Assembly (NCBI GenBank): GCA_021613535.1
Contig: CP075497.1
Coordinates: 12,648,001-12,712,000 of the forward strand
Direction: 5' to 3'
DNA from: Adineta vaga
Taxonomy: Eukaryota > Rotifera
Length of the DNA: 64,000 nucleotides
Positions within the stretch are counted from its first letter, which is position 1. Each line of letters opens with the position of its first letter. Below the pieces are notes generated by a model that saw nothing but the letters and a program-made list of their open reading frames with translations, ran no database searches and was not told where the DNA came from. Shown piece after piece: positions 34,089 through 43,673 of this stretch. Both the position numbers and the translations under genes were made by a program.

Positions 34089-34202
34089 AGTTCAAAGATC
34101 GCACATGCATTAAATGAGTCAAAGCAATTTTGTTGAGCGTTGACATTGGTAGAAGATTTAATTGATAAACATAATTTATGTTGTTATTTTTCACCTATGT
34201 AA

Positions 34203-34947
34203 AATATCGACTTAAGATTTGAAAATCTCTTTCATTTGGAGAAAGCAAAGCAACTTATCGATCAAACAAGAATTTTCATAATTAAATTATGCAACACAAT
34301 CAAGTTTACAATTGGTATTTTGCCAGATGAATATTGAACATTTCATGGTGATCCATACATAGTGAATGATTATGCTGATTATATTATGTTTACTCAAATA
34401 TTAATCAATGACTGTTTTGGAAGTAAAACAAATTTTAATGTTCAATTCCATATGGAAATTTTCTTTTTATTTATAAAGATTATTCATGAATTAAGTCATG
34501 CATTGACATTTCATTGTACTCGGATATATTTAACAAATGAAAAGGATGTGAATATTAAATTTCAAATACCAAAAACACATTGTTTACAAAGTGAATCCGG
34601 TGAAAGTATCGAACGTTTCTTATTTGGATCTGTAATTGATGCATTTAGTCAAAAACAAAAAGGAAAATACGTCATTCAATATTCAGTTTTATCGGATGGA
34701 AGAATATTAGATGTTGTTGGTGAAAATTGGATTAAATCATTTATTGATAAAGCATTGAATTTACGAAACATAATAAACATTGATGCCTATACCATTTAAC
34801 TATTTAGCAAAAAGTTTGAAAAGAAAACTTAAGTCTCAACCAAAAATCGTTCAGAGAAAGAAAAAAGCTTCGAAATTAAGAGAAATTAATTTGGACTCAA
34901 GCGATGATGACAATTATAATTTAATTGCAACGATTTTCAAATCATAA
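34203..34947 (+). pseudogene. Zinc-metallopeptidase-like (HELSH) pseudogene
   Basis: The reading frame is open from 34203 (RFENLFHLEKAKQLIDQTRI...), broken by TGA at 34335-34337. It resumes in the same frame with NDYADYIMFTQILINDCFGS and the motif IIHELSHAL, an HExxH zinc-binding signature. Later come ESGESIERFLFGSVIDAF and YSVLSDGRILDV. The frame stops at 34797, but the +1 frame continues coherently (LAKSLKRKLKSQPKIVQRKK, then an acidic tail) to TAA at 34945-34947, so a frameshift lies near 34785. Two lesions make a working gene unlikely. I cannot name the peptidase family. Confidence 0.55.
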
Positions 34948-35081
34948 TTAAATGTATATTTCTCCTCTTATTGTATATGTATACACTGACTGTTAGTTTT
35001 TTCAATTCTATTCATCTTTTTTCTCTTTTCAAAATGTCTGATAATCTTTAAGAGAAATAAATTTCTCATTCCTTTTTCTAG

Positions 35082-35242
35082 ACATTGATTATGTCATTAG
35101 TGCAAGAATTGAAAGAGTCCTAGATTATACTCTAGATAATAAACATGTGTATAAGTTATCTGAGATCTTTGAAGAGTATGAGTATTTCTTTAGTTTCGAT
35201 ATTTATGTTATTCAATATATCAATAGTGAACGAAGATATTGA
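35082..35242 (+). pseudogene. Coding-like fragment, unknown
   Basis: After an AG at 35081 the frame reads DIDYVISARIERVLDYTLDN and continues about 50 codons to a TGA. No start or family recognised. Probably an exon relic of the same decayed neighbourhood. Confidence 0.25.
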
Positions 35243-35430
35243 TGATTATCAGATCATATTATTTGATCAAAATATAATAAAGGTACAAAAAAATTTACAT
35301 TCGATATTTTGTCGTCGAATACTCATAATACAATCTATTTTATGTTATTATATTCGAGTATAATTTGATTGAGTTGTTGGTTTTTGAAAAAGTTTTCATT
35401 GATCATAATAAACAAAAATAAAACATCGAT

Positions 35431-35586
35431 ATGAGATTACAAATAGAATATTCAAAATTTCTATCCAAGAAATATCAAAATTCAAGTGATGCAAAAAGAA
35501 ATGAAAAACTATTTTTAATGATTGATAATCTCTCGAGTCTATTTTCTACAAGATCATTATCAACATCAAGAGAATTGACTGATTAG
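35431..35586 (+). CDS. Possible small hypothetical ORF (51 aa)
   Basis: Starts MRLQIEYSKFLSKKYQNSSD and ends at TAG. The composition is protein-like and hydrophilic, but there are no motifs, and it may be an exon fragment. Listed at low confidence. Confidence 0.2.
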   Translation: MRLQIEYSKFLSKKYQNSSDAKRNEKLFLMIDNLSSLFSTRSLSTSRELTD

Positions 35587-35654
35587 TGAACAACTCAATA
35601 CAATTATTTTAATAATCAAAGAAATTACTCCATTGTAGACACCGTCGAGACTTG

Positions 35655-35770
35655 TAATAAAGATGGAAATATGAATGTTAATTTAAGTGGAGTTGAAAAG
35701 CTTCGTCAATAAATATAAATAATTCTTTGTTTTTGCTTTTGTTTTATTCATAAAATAAAAAAGTTTAATG
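35655..35770 (+). pseudogene. GT61 3'-end fragment (second copy of convergent junction)
   Basis: GATGGAAATATGAATGTTAA, then GGAGTTGAAAAGCTTCGTCAATAAATATAAAT, matches the last codons and UTR of the GT61 gene at 32359-32460. It abuts the 3' end of the acidic-tailed gene, reproducing the arrangement at 32360-32550. Confidence 0.6.
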
Positions 35771-36420
35771 TTATCGTCGTTTATTGGGAACAGGCTTTTT
35801 AGGCTTTTTACGTTCAGAATCAGATGATTTATCATCAGAAGATGAATCTTCTTCTTCACTTGATTCGTCCTCACTTGTTTCATCTAAATTCAATGAAATG
35901 AAATTAAAATCTAAATGTAAAAATCTTTTCAAGGTTCTTTACCTGAACTTGTTTCATCAGATTTTTTATTATTTTTTATATTTGATGCTTTATTAAATGC
36001 TGAAATTCCGACTTTCGAATTGGGTGTATTTGCTGTTGCTGTCCTTGTTTGTACTGAACCAATACCAGAACGTGGTGTTCCTTGTGTTACTGTTGTCAAT
36101 GGACGTGTTGGAGGTTTTGGCCGTGAAGTTGATGTTGAAATTCCATTTGGTGTCGACGGTGGTAAAGTTCTCGCTATTTTATCTAATTTATCTTTTCTTG
36201 CTTGTTTTTCTCTTTGAAAAGCTTGATTTACATAGGATGGTTTATCTTGAACTTCTTCTGAATTATTTTTTGCAACTGAAGTTAAATCATAAGTATGACT
36301 TTTTTTAAATATACGACAACAGCAAAGACCTAAACGTTCTTTAAATGCATTAAATCCACTAATTTGTGAATCCCGTATTAAAGTATCATCACTCGCTGTA
36401 TTAGTCGTCATTTCAGACAT
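35771..36420 (-). CDS. Hypothetical protein with CCC motif and acidic tail (196 aa)
   Basis: Exons 35943-36420 and 35771-35883 sum to 591 nt, in frame, with a 59-bp intron. The start is MSEMTTNTASDD; the longer reading to 36426 uses no ATG. GLCCCRIFKKS near residue 32 is a plausible palmitoylation or membrane-association site. The middle is Pro/Thr/Ser rich (LPPSTPNGISTSTSRPKPPT). The last exon is acidic then basic (DETSEDESSEEEDSSSDDKS ending KKPKKPVPNKRR). Disordered overall. No family recognised. A relic of its 3' end lies at about 32485-32545. Confidence 0.65.
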
Positions 36421-36627
36421 GATCAAATAGAAATGTCAATTAGAAAGAAATTAACTCATGCATGAAAATATATTCATTTTTATCCGTGACAAGGAAAAAG
36501 AAAAAAAACGAAGAAAAAGAAGAAGAAGAACGAAAGAGAGAGAAAAAAAGAGATTCGTTATTACAAATCATTGATTCTATTGATTTTTCGACAACAACAG
36601 TCAATCCTTTTTCTTACGTCTCTCTAT

Positions 36628-36708
36628 GCTGCGATGGCCGAGTGGTTAAGGCGTCTGACTCGAAATCAGATGGGTTCTCCCGCGTAGGTTCGAATCCTAC
36701 TCGCAGCG
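36628..36708 (+). tRNA. tRNA-Ser-CGA: tRNA-Ser (anticodon CGA)
   Basis: The acceptor arms GCTGCGA and TCGCAGC pair perfectly, with discriminator G at 36708. The A-box TGGCCGAGTGG and B-box GGTTCGAATCC are canonical. The anticodon arm CTGACT-CGA-AATCAG places CGA at 36661-36663, reading UCG codons. The long variable arm expected of serine tRNAs is present (GGGTTCTCCCGC region). No intron. An oligo-T run follows. Confidence 0.97.
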
Positions 36709-36714
36709 CTTTCC

Positions 36715-36721
36715 TTTTTTT
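36715..36721 (+). terminator. RNA polymerase III terminator
   Basis: Run of seven T starting 7 nt after the tRNA, a standard Pol III stop. Confidence 0.75.
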
Positions 36722-36837
36722 CTCTCAAAATATGACTCAATAATTATTAATCAGATATTTCATATTAAATTATATGATGAAATATAAAACGGAAGTCTTT
36801 TTTATTTTTAATAAGAAGAAAAAAGAGAAAAACTGAT

Positions 36838-37170
36838 TTAATTTAAATCAATAAGTTGTTCATCAGCATTTGTTTGATCAAGAATATTTTTGTCATCAAT
36901 ATTATTTATCTGATTCGATGGAGAAGAAGAAGAAGAAGAAGATGTTTTTCCAAAAAGTTGTTGGATTGTTTGTGTTAATAAAGTCGTCGGTTTTGTTTGT
37001 TTATTATCATTTTCTGATGTTAATATAAGAATATCATCATCATCATCATTATTATTTTTATTATTACTTTTGTCGATTTTTATTTCGTTTGTTGATTGAA
37101 GAACAAGTGAATCATCGTTATTCGAATTAGATTGATTATTTGTTGAATTCTTACGAAATAGAATATTCAT
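36838..37170 (-). CDS. Low-complexity Asn/Asp/Ser-rich protein (110 aa)
   Basis: Single-exon reading from ATG at 37170 (MNILFRKNSTNNQSNSNNDD). It holds a DDDDDILIL acidic run, a TTLLTQTIQQLFGK segment and a serine octamer. A longer reading to 37239 has an extra N-terminus of intron/UTR-like composition and was not chosen. Disordered, no family recognised. Head-to-head with the CFAP90-like gene, 176 bp apart. Confidence 0.45.
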   Translation of the reverse strand: MNILFRKNSTNNQSNSNNDDSLVLQSTNEIKIDKSNNKNNNDDDDDILILTSENDNKQTKPTTLLTQTIQQLFGKTSSSSSSSPSNQINNIDDKNILDQTNADEQLIDLN

Positions 37171-37346
37171 TTTTCTTGACTGAAATGAAAAGAAAAGATT
37201 GATTTCTTTTCTGTTTTTTCTCTTCATATGTTTCGTCAAAAAAGCAACAAATAAGAAATAATCTTTTCCTCCTCTTGAGTGTCGCTTCTAAGAAACGATA
37301 GAATAAGAAGAGGAAAAAGAAAGGAGATATTTTCTCAGAAACAGAA

Positions 37347-37853
37347 ATGTCATCATCTTCGAAAGAAAAGATAGTTTTTGAAATAAATAATTCCAAATAT
37401 TCATTTCAAGGTTATTTATCTGAATTATCAGTTAATTCATTTATTAAACAAAATTCTTTTCAAGAAAATCAAGTAAAAATAAAAGATTTCAAATTTTTAA
37501 AAAATCTTTTTTTATTATAGAAAACTTCTCCTGTAGTTTATGATCAAATTTTTACAACGAAAACTAATTTTAATCCAAAAGCACATCGAGATGATCGACA
37601 ACATTCAAAATTTCATGGATTAAATCAAGCAAAACAGGTTGATAGTTATGACTGGATTTCTTCTCTTTTTTTTCTTATGAAATTTTTGTTTTTCTTCATT
37701 ATAAAGGAAAAAGAAAAGTGTTATCCAAGTCGTTCATCATCTGAATATGGTCGTCGAATTTGTCAATCGGATTATTCTAATGATCGATCACATGTGAAAA
37801 TTGAACATTTGAAAAAAGATTTTTATAGAAATAATGGAACTTCATTACCATAA
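37347..37853 (+). CDS. CFAP90/C5orf49-like ciliary protein (129 aa)
   Basis: Exons 37347-37472, 37521-37637 and 37707-37853 sum to 390 nt, all phase 0, with introns of 48-69 bp. The middle has FNPKAHRDDRQHSKFHGLN, then SSSEYGRRI and a C-terminal KKDFYRNNGT. The order HRDDR, SSxxYGRR and FYRxNG recalls the small axonemal protein CFAP90 (C5orf49), an inner-microtubule or flagellar component. Length is comparable with that family. The call rests on motif memory and needs a profile search. A ciliated animal such as a rotifer would be expected to carry it. Confidence 0.6.
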
Positions 37854-38599
37854 TCTATGCAATTTTCTTGGTCAATATTCACAAGCATCTTTATTTTCTT
37901 TCAAAAAACCAAATCTATATAATCTCTTCTAGTCATTCCTATATCTTCTCTTTGTCTTCTCAGCAAATTTATCATTCTCTGACAAACTCTTTAAAAAGTC
38001 TTTTTTTTATTGAAAGAGAACCCAATAAAAATGAAATTGATATCTAATAGAAAAAGATTCTTCAGAAATTTAAGACAATTATTATCAAAATTCATTTGAG
38101 TGAATCTTTGAAATGTATCTCCAATATTCTATCGACTAATTGAAGAAAGACTCACAGAAAAAAGAATTCAACGTCTCCTAGGACTTCAGGATATACATTG
38201 GAACAGGCATTCTCGAAATCGAAAAATCTAAAGGTATTACATCAATTGTTTTAAGTTGAGAAAAACGTGTTTTTTACTACCAGTAAACCCACATAGAGAT
38301 AGATATTTAAATGATGAACAGAGAACTGCTTTACCTCTATTTAAAAGAATTTGACAAACAAAAAACTAATCCTTGAAAGAAAATCTTGATCTATTTTCAT
38401 CGAATGATGGATAACATAAGTAGATAATTGTATTTTCTCACTCTAATCAATGAAAATGTAGCATTATTAGTTAATCAACTTCATTTCTATGAGAATTACT
38501 GGAACGGTAATTATTTCAATAAAATTTGTTTGAATAAGATCATTTGTTCGTATTCGACAAGAATATTGTTGTGTTTTCATGTAACAATCTATTGAATCT
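37854..38599. other. Intergenic, nothing recognised
   Basis: AT-rich spacer, no supported gene. Confidence 0.4.
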
Positions 38600-39315
38600 T
38601 CTCGTTTTATTTCTTGTTCGAATCAAATTATTTACTATATGGAAATAATCAATGGTTTGATCAAATAATGGGAAATATTCAAGTATTTAAATTATCAGAT
38701 ATATATTTTTGGATTTAAAATTAGAGATAATACTTTGTATCGAAATATTCTATTTGATTATATACAATTAAATATTGTTAAATAGTTTATGTTTTCTTTT
38801 TCTTCTGAACTTTGTCGATTTTTTCGAGTATTGTTATTTAGAAATTATCTTTTAGTTATACAATCTCAACTATTTATTCTCAAATCATATGAAAGTTTTT
38901 CGTTAATATCCATGTACATTTCGTCAATAAATCAATCATTTTTTGATATCTACCGAATAAATGATGAATGTTTAATTTGTGTCGATAAATTCAAATATCT
39001 TTATTTCTTATGATATAATTATAAGATTGAAAGAAAACCTAAAGATGAAGAAAGCTTTTTACTTAAATCGAAAACATCACACAAATGGTATTTCTATTGA
39101 ATTATATGGGTTTGTTATTTGACTAAAATAGAAAATCTTTTCCAGTCTTTTAACAATGTACATTGATGAGAATTTCTGCTGCTGTTGAATATTGATAAAA
39201 CCAACATAGCAACGTTATAAACATGATTCTAACTTTTCAATTGTCTATGACAATTTGCAATAAATAATAAATAAGCGGACAAATCAGTTGTAGGCAGTTG
39301 TCAGTTATTCTCTTC
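38600..39315 (+). pseudogene. Decayed 3' copy of the 311-aa gene at 45492, with its downstream flank
   Basis: GGAAATAATCAATGGTTTGATCAAATAATGGG... through TATACAATTAAATATTGTTAAATAG (about 38641-38785) matches codons near the end of the gene at 45492-46427, with frameshifts. Homology continues downstream (TTGAAAGAAAA, AAATGGTATTT, AATAAGCGG...AAATCA) matching 46490-46680. So a segment of gene plus flank was duplicated. Non-functional. Confidence 0.65.
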
Positions 39316-40020
39316 CTTCATTAAAAGCTTGCCAAAGTCCTCCGAGAATAATCTATTAAAAAACAAAAAGAAACCATTTTCACGATAGGTTTCATTCATG
39401 TTACAAAGACACAATTCTTCTATATGATTTTTTAATCTATTGGGGCTTTTAGATCGTCAATTGCTTTCGAACAACCAAATAGATCATTTAATTTTCGTAT
39501 TCCGATTAATGAAAATGTGCGACTAATCTCATATAAATATCCTTCGTTTCATAAATTACAAATATATATTGTCCGTATTTATTTCGACAACATTGGGATA
39601 ACTCTTCAGTTTATTTACTTCATTTTCTGTTTATTGAGAAAACTCTTTATCCACAGAAAAAACCTCTTCAACAAACGATATATTACAATCTACAGAATTA
39701 AATAGTCGCATTCAATCATCGAACATTTGTCAAAGAAACTCAATAATGAAATTCAGAATCAGGACAAGAGCAATTTATTATCATCCTTGAACAAAAAACA
39801 AAATATAGAACAAATTGTCAGTATCTATTAATTCTTAACTAAAATGCTCAACGGTTAGCATAATTCTGTAAACTTGACGATATTATACATATTCTATTTT
39901 TTCTTTGCATATCCATTCTTTATATGCAATGTACATGAACGAAAAGAAATGATTTGTATCGTTGTAATGCGAAGAAAAAAGTTGAATTATATTGATTTAA
40001 TTATATAGAACGTGCATGCA
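39316..40020. other. Intergenic, nothing recognised
   Basis: AT-rich. The ORF at 39517-39705 has no supporting feature. Confidence 0.4.
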
Positions 40021-40207
40021 ATGATCTTATTTATTATTCTCTTATTATTATCATCGATAGTTAATATTAATTCTTATGATTCTAGTTGTTCATTAGGTAT
40101 AGTAAGTGCGCCATCATGTGCTGGTACATAGCATGCTCTGAAGTATGTGAAGCATCATATATATCATCACGTTTACTTGGATCAATCAATTCTATTTGCT
40201 CATCTAT
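40021..40207 (+). pseudogene. Small secreted cysteine-rich peptide, frameshifted
   Basis: The ATG opens a signal peptide (MILFIILLLLSSIVNINS). It is followed by SSCSLGIVSAPSCAG, then TAG at 40129-40131. A shifted frame continues ACSEVCEASYISSRLL and ends with a cysteine near ICSS. One indel separates the halves. The cysteine pattern (C..C...C...C) suggests a defensin-like or other disulfide-rich peptide, but the family is unrecognised. Confidence 0.35.
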
Positions 40208-40857
40208 AAGTACTTTCAATTTGATAGAATTTTATCTTTGACTATGGCGGCATTCTTATCAACTTTAGTTATTGATAAATCGATCTATGTGACGAAATGA
40301 GTAAAAAGCACCACGATCTAGTTAAAGGTTCACTTTCATGATTATGTTATGTGAGAAGTTTTGGCTCAATTCATAATGAAAACCAATTTGTTTTCTTTGC
40401 CTTTTCCTAATAAACAGTATATTTCCACACGAACAATATTGAAGAACTTAGATGATAGTTACAAAGTTAAACTCTTTGACAATTGATTTCATTGATACGA
40501 AATGAATGGAATATAGTGTGCTATTATATTTGTCGTTCGAATGTGAATCGATTATCGATAGGAAAAAAGATTCTTTTTCGATCCATAAATGGTAGCTATT
40601 ATGGACGAAAGTTAATCATCGACAACAGAATGGAAAAGAATAAAATTTGTTAGACCACGCCATTAATTAACCGCACATTAAATACGATGTGTCTATAGAT
40701 AATATTCATCGAAATTGAAATGAATATGTATGAAAGAAAAAAGAAAAAAGAAAATCAAAGAAGTCAATAAGGAGATATATTTAAAATCAGTGATCGAATG
40801 ATATATCGTTTCTATTTAGTAAATGATTCTGTCTCATATGTTTACTTCTTTTTTTAG
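40208..40857. other. Intergenic, nothing recognised
   Basis: AT-rich. A pyrimidine tract and AG at 40849-40857 look like a splice acceptor immediately before the next ATG, so an upstream exon of the following gene may lie here. Confidence 0.35.
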
Positions 40858-41145
40858 ATGGAAAACCGTGAGAATAGCAATCGTTTTCCTGCTTCCAATC
40901 CCTCGTCTTCACCTTCACCATATTCAGGAATCCTTCCCTCCATTCCTCGACCTCGGACACGATCAGTAGGTCGAGGTGGTTCAGTAAGTTTTTACTACTA
41001 AAAATATTTAACATCTAAATGCATGCTTTTTTTTCTCATTTAGAATGCACAACAACAGCCTGTTCCATCTCGACTCCAAGGTAAATTATAATAAGAAATT
41101 TATATTAGTGTTAAATAATAAAGGTTGTTTTTAGATCGTGCTTAA
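40858..41145 (+). CDS. Small Ser/Pro/Arg-rich protein, three exons, possibly truncated (57 aa)
   Basis: Exons 40858-40983, 41044-41080 and 41135-41145 give 174 nt, in frame, starting MENRENSNRFPASNPSSSPS. Two introns have good GT-AG ends. Exon 3 ends at TAA after RA, but the text after it (CAACCCCGATCTGTTTCC then GTAAGT) looks like more exon with a donor, so TAA may be a CAA-to-TAA nonsense change. The AG directly before the ATG implies an upstream exon. Unrecognised. Confidence 0.35.
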
Positions 41146-41865
41146 CAACCCCGATCTGTTTCCGTAAGTTCTTCATTGCATCTTTTATTTTTCCTAAGAA
41201 ATAAATCTAACGAAAGATCAGAGAAATTATCTTTTTCTTTACTGAATCCGACATATTCTTTGTAAAGAATACATTGTCCTTAGATCATCGTAATAACAAC
41301 ACGTGTTTGTCCAATTCGAGAAAAAAACATCCAACACGAAGCAATTAGAAGGAGAGAGAGAGAGAAAAGAGTCGATGATCGAATATACACGAAAGAGAAA
41401 GAAAACAAAAAACTTTCAATATTCATCTCCATGAAAATGAATCATCTTTTCTTTTTCTTATATCTGTTCCAGTGCGCATCAATAAGATATCCTATAAAAT
41501 CTGTTTTCAACAAAAGACCTTGCTTCTCATTAATCTTTTTGATAAAACGATAAAAAAAATTACGCTAGATAATGAGTGAGGATTTTTCATGAATGATCCT
41601 TGTAATATAAAGACAAAAAGTATCAAAATGTTTTTCTATTATTTGATATACATGAATACTTTATGATTGTATTTTCGATCATTTACATGAAAATGAAACA
41701 ATGCAAGATTATTCATTATTGTTAATCACATAGATTTAATTCGAAGTGAATTAAGAAACGTAACTGAGGGATTCACTTTGAATTAATTTGGTGTGACTTA
41801 GGTCTTAGTGAACATCATTCTTCTTCTTTTCTCTTGTATTTTCTCATTCGTCGATAGTTAGTTGC
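41146..41865. other. Intergenic, nothing recognised
   Basis: AT-rich spacer, possibly containing further exons of the preceding small gene, but none could be supported. Confidence 0.35.
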
Positions 41866-41915
41866 AGGGGCGTAGCCAGGATTTCACTAAGGGGGGTGCA
41901 CAGAACATATAAGTA
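41866..41915 (+). mobile_element. hAT-type element terminus
   Basis: CAGGGGCGTAGCCAGG followed by GGGGGGTGCAC is a classic hAT terminal motif found in many animal genomes. The opposite end was not found, so this is either a fragment or the left end of a non-autonomous element that includes the repeat at 42010-42203. Confidence 0.5.
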
Positions 41916-42009
41916 TTCCTGATTACATCTGATTTGATTCAAATAATCACGAAACAGATCGCTATAAGTTCAGAGAAAATGCTAATATTTTTAGCAAGAG
42001 TTTTCAAAC

Positions 42010-42203
42010 GTGATGGAAGTTAGCAGCAGATTCGAGTATTTCCTGCTGACATTCGCTTAGGTATTTGGGATGGGTCTGATACTCCTGGGATGGATAGAGT
42101 TCAATATTCTGCATCGAATGATGCCGGATAAAGGGGGATCTATCATCAAAAACCAGGGTTTTCAGCCAAAATACTGTGAAGATGGGTGGTTTTACTCAGT
42201 AAT
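42010..42203 (+). repeat. Dispersed repeat, forward copy (inverted partner at 45273)
   Basis: From CGTGATGGAAGTTAGCAGCAG to TTTTACTCAGTAATCC. It is the reverse complement of 45273-45450. This copy has a 20-bp internal insertion flanked by GGGATG repeats. The ORF at 42070 runs through it and is not a gene. Confidence 0.7.
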
Positions 42204-42909
42204 CCTTGCTGACATTTGCTTTGGGAGTTGGAATATATGCGAAATGTTTCTGTATGAATTGCAGCATAGTGTTTTCATTGTTGTACTCTTTTATAAATGA
42301 ATATTTTATAGAACTGTAAGTTATGGAAATCCTTGAAAATCAGTTTCATTACAATTTTGTACGTTTGAATAATTGTAGATGCCATATATTCTATACTTTT
42401 CATGTGATAGATTAGAAAAATAGAATTTTTGCTGAAATAGACTATTTAAAGGATCATATGGCAACTGTTTGTATAATAGCTTTGCTACATGTTCATACAG
42501 GTTGTCAAAATATTTGAGTTATTATATAGATCGGATTGGAAGAATAGATGTTATGAAACTCATCTGTTAATCTTCAACAATGAATGCAATGAAAATGTAG
42601 ATATAATTGAGATGCGATCAACATATAGGTTGTCATTAGTGATATTATGTGTTCAAATGAATGAGTTTAATCAAGAACACAGAGAAATATGAACAGACTC
42701 GTTTAAATGAATAACAAACGATCAGATAGAATACAAAGGAAAGAAAAGATATCGACATATATATATCGGGCTAAGTGAAGGAAGAGAAAAAATACAGACA
42801 TCATATGTAATACAAGAAAAGTTGATGAATATCATTAAATTAAGAGAGAATAAGATTCATTATATATCTCATTGATTCCTTAATTTGTTTCGCCTCAAAA
42901 ACATGTTGA
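42204..42909. other. Spacer, no gene
   Basis: AT-rich. The ORF at 42489-42692 lacks motifs and is treated as chance. Confidence 0.4.
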
Positions 42910-43500
42910 TTATAATTGCAATACGTATAATGCCAATTCGACGAGCATGCGACCATCATGAATGATACATCCCAAACGATTTGTATCATCGAAATGATAA
43001 TAAGTACCACCCTGTGCTTTGATAATTGCCGTGAAATGTTGATTTGTGTTGTTGATACCGGCAGACAGATTATAGCTAAATATTATGCAAAATGAATGAG
43101 GTCTGCAAATGTTGTGAACTTACGTATATTCACCAATATAAAGAGGGTCTGGTAATTCTGTCATGGATGCAGAATTTTCCCCAACGTCAACAATAACAAA
43201 TGGTGCTTTGTGTATAAATTTTGCTTTCTTTACTATTCGAGTAGCTTCACATATATAATGCTTTCTAAAACTCAATAATGTTTACATGAAAATGGGTAAG
43301 ATTGGCACTTACTCCATACGAGTTACATTTGTCTCTACATCCACAACAGGAAATTTGTCGTCAACTGAATATTCTGCTGGATATTTTCGAGGTTTAAAAC
43401 GACCGAGATCTATTCGACATTGATGTTCTCGTGTGCTGGCAAAATTCGGTATGAAATTCATGAATTCACGATTGACTCTCCTACATTGAGAATAATACAA
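42910..43500 (-). CDS. Ubiquitin-specific-protease-like C-terminal fragment (about 164 aa, 5' end unclear)
   Basis: Exons 43313-43500, 43124-43264 and 42910-43075 total 495 nt, in frame, with introns of 48 bp. There is no ATG at the 5' end; an AG near 43487 suggests upstream exons. The last exon carries YNLSAGINNTNQHFTAIIKA and GGTYYHFDDTNRLG. This resembles the histidine box of peptidase C19 ubiquitin proteases (HxTA...Y.FDD), where His and Asp complete a catalytic triad. No cysteine box is present, so catalysis would need missing upstream exons. It could be a mobile-element-associated protease. It is divergent from the Env-like gene. Confidence 0.45.
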
Positions 43501-43673
43501 ATTATAAATTATATATGATGAATCAATAAAAAGAATTCAATCAGTATGTAAACAGTCGACTGATAAGACAACATTGTTTGATAAAGAATTAAATTATAAA
43601 ACGGTGAAATGTGTGACTAATTCAACATATCCTATTTATCTACTCGTTCTTTATCAGCTTCATTCATCGTTGA

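Noticed and set aside
36462-36743. 93-codon ORF overlapping the tRNA
   Set aside because: It runs straight through the tRNA-Ser gene and Lys/Glu-rich low-complexity sequence.
42070-42300. 76-codon ORF MGLILLGWIEFNILHRM
   Set aside because: Lies across a dispersed repeat whose inverted copy at 45273 is not open in the same frame.
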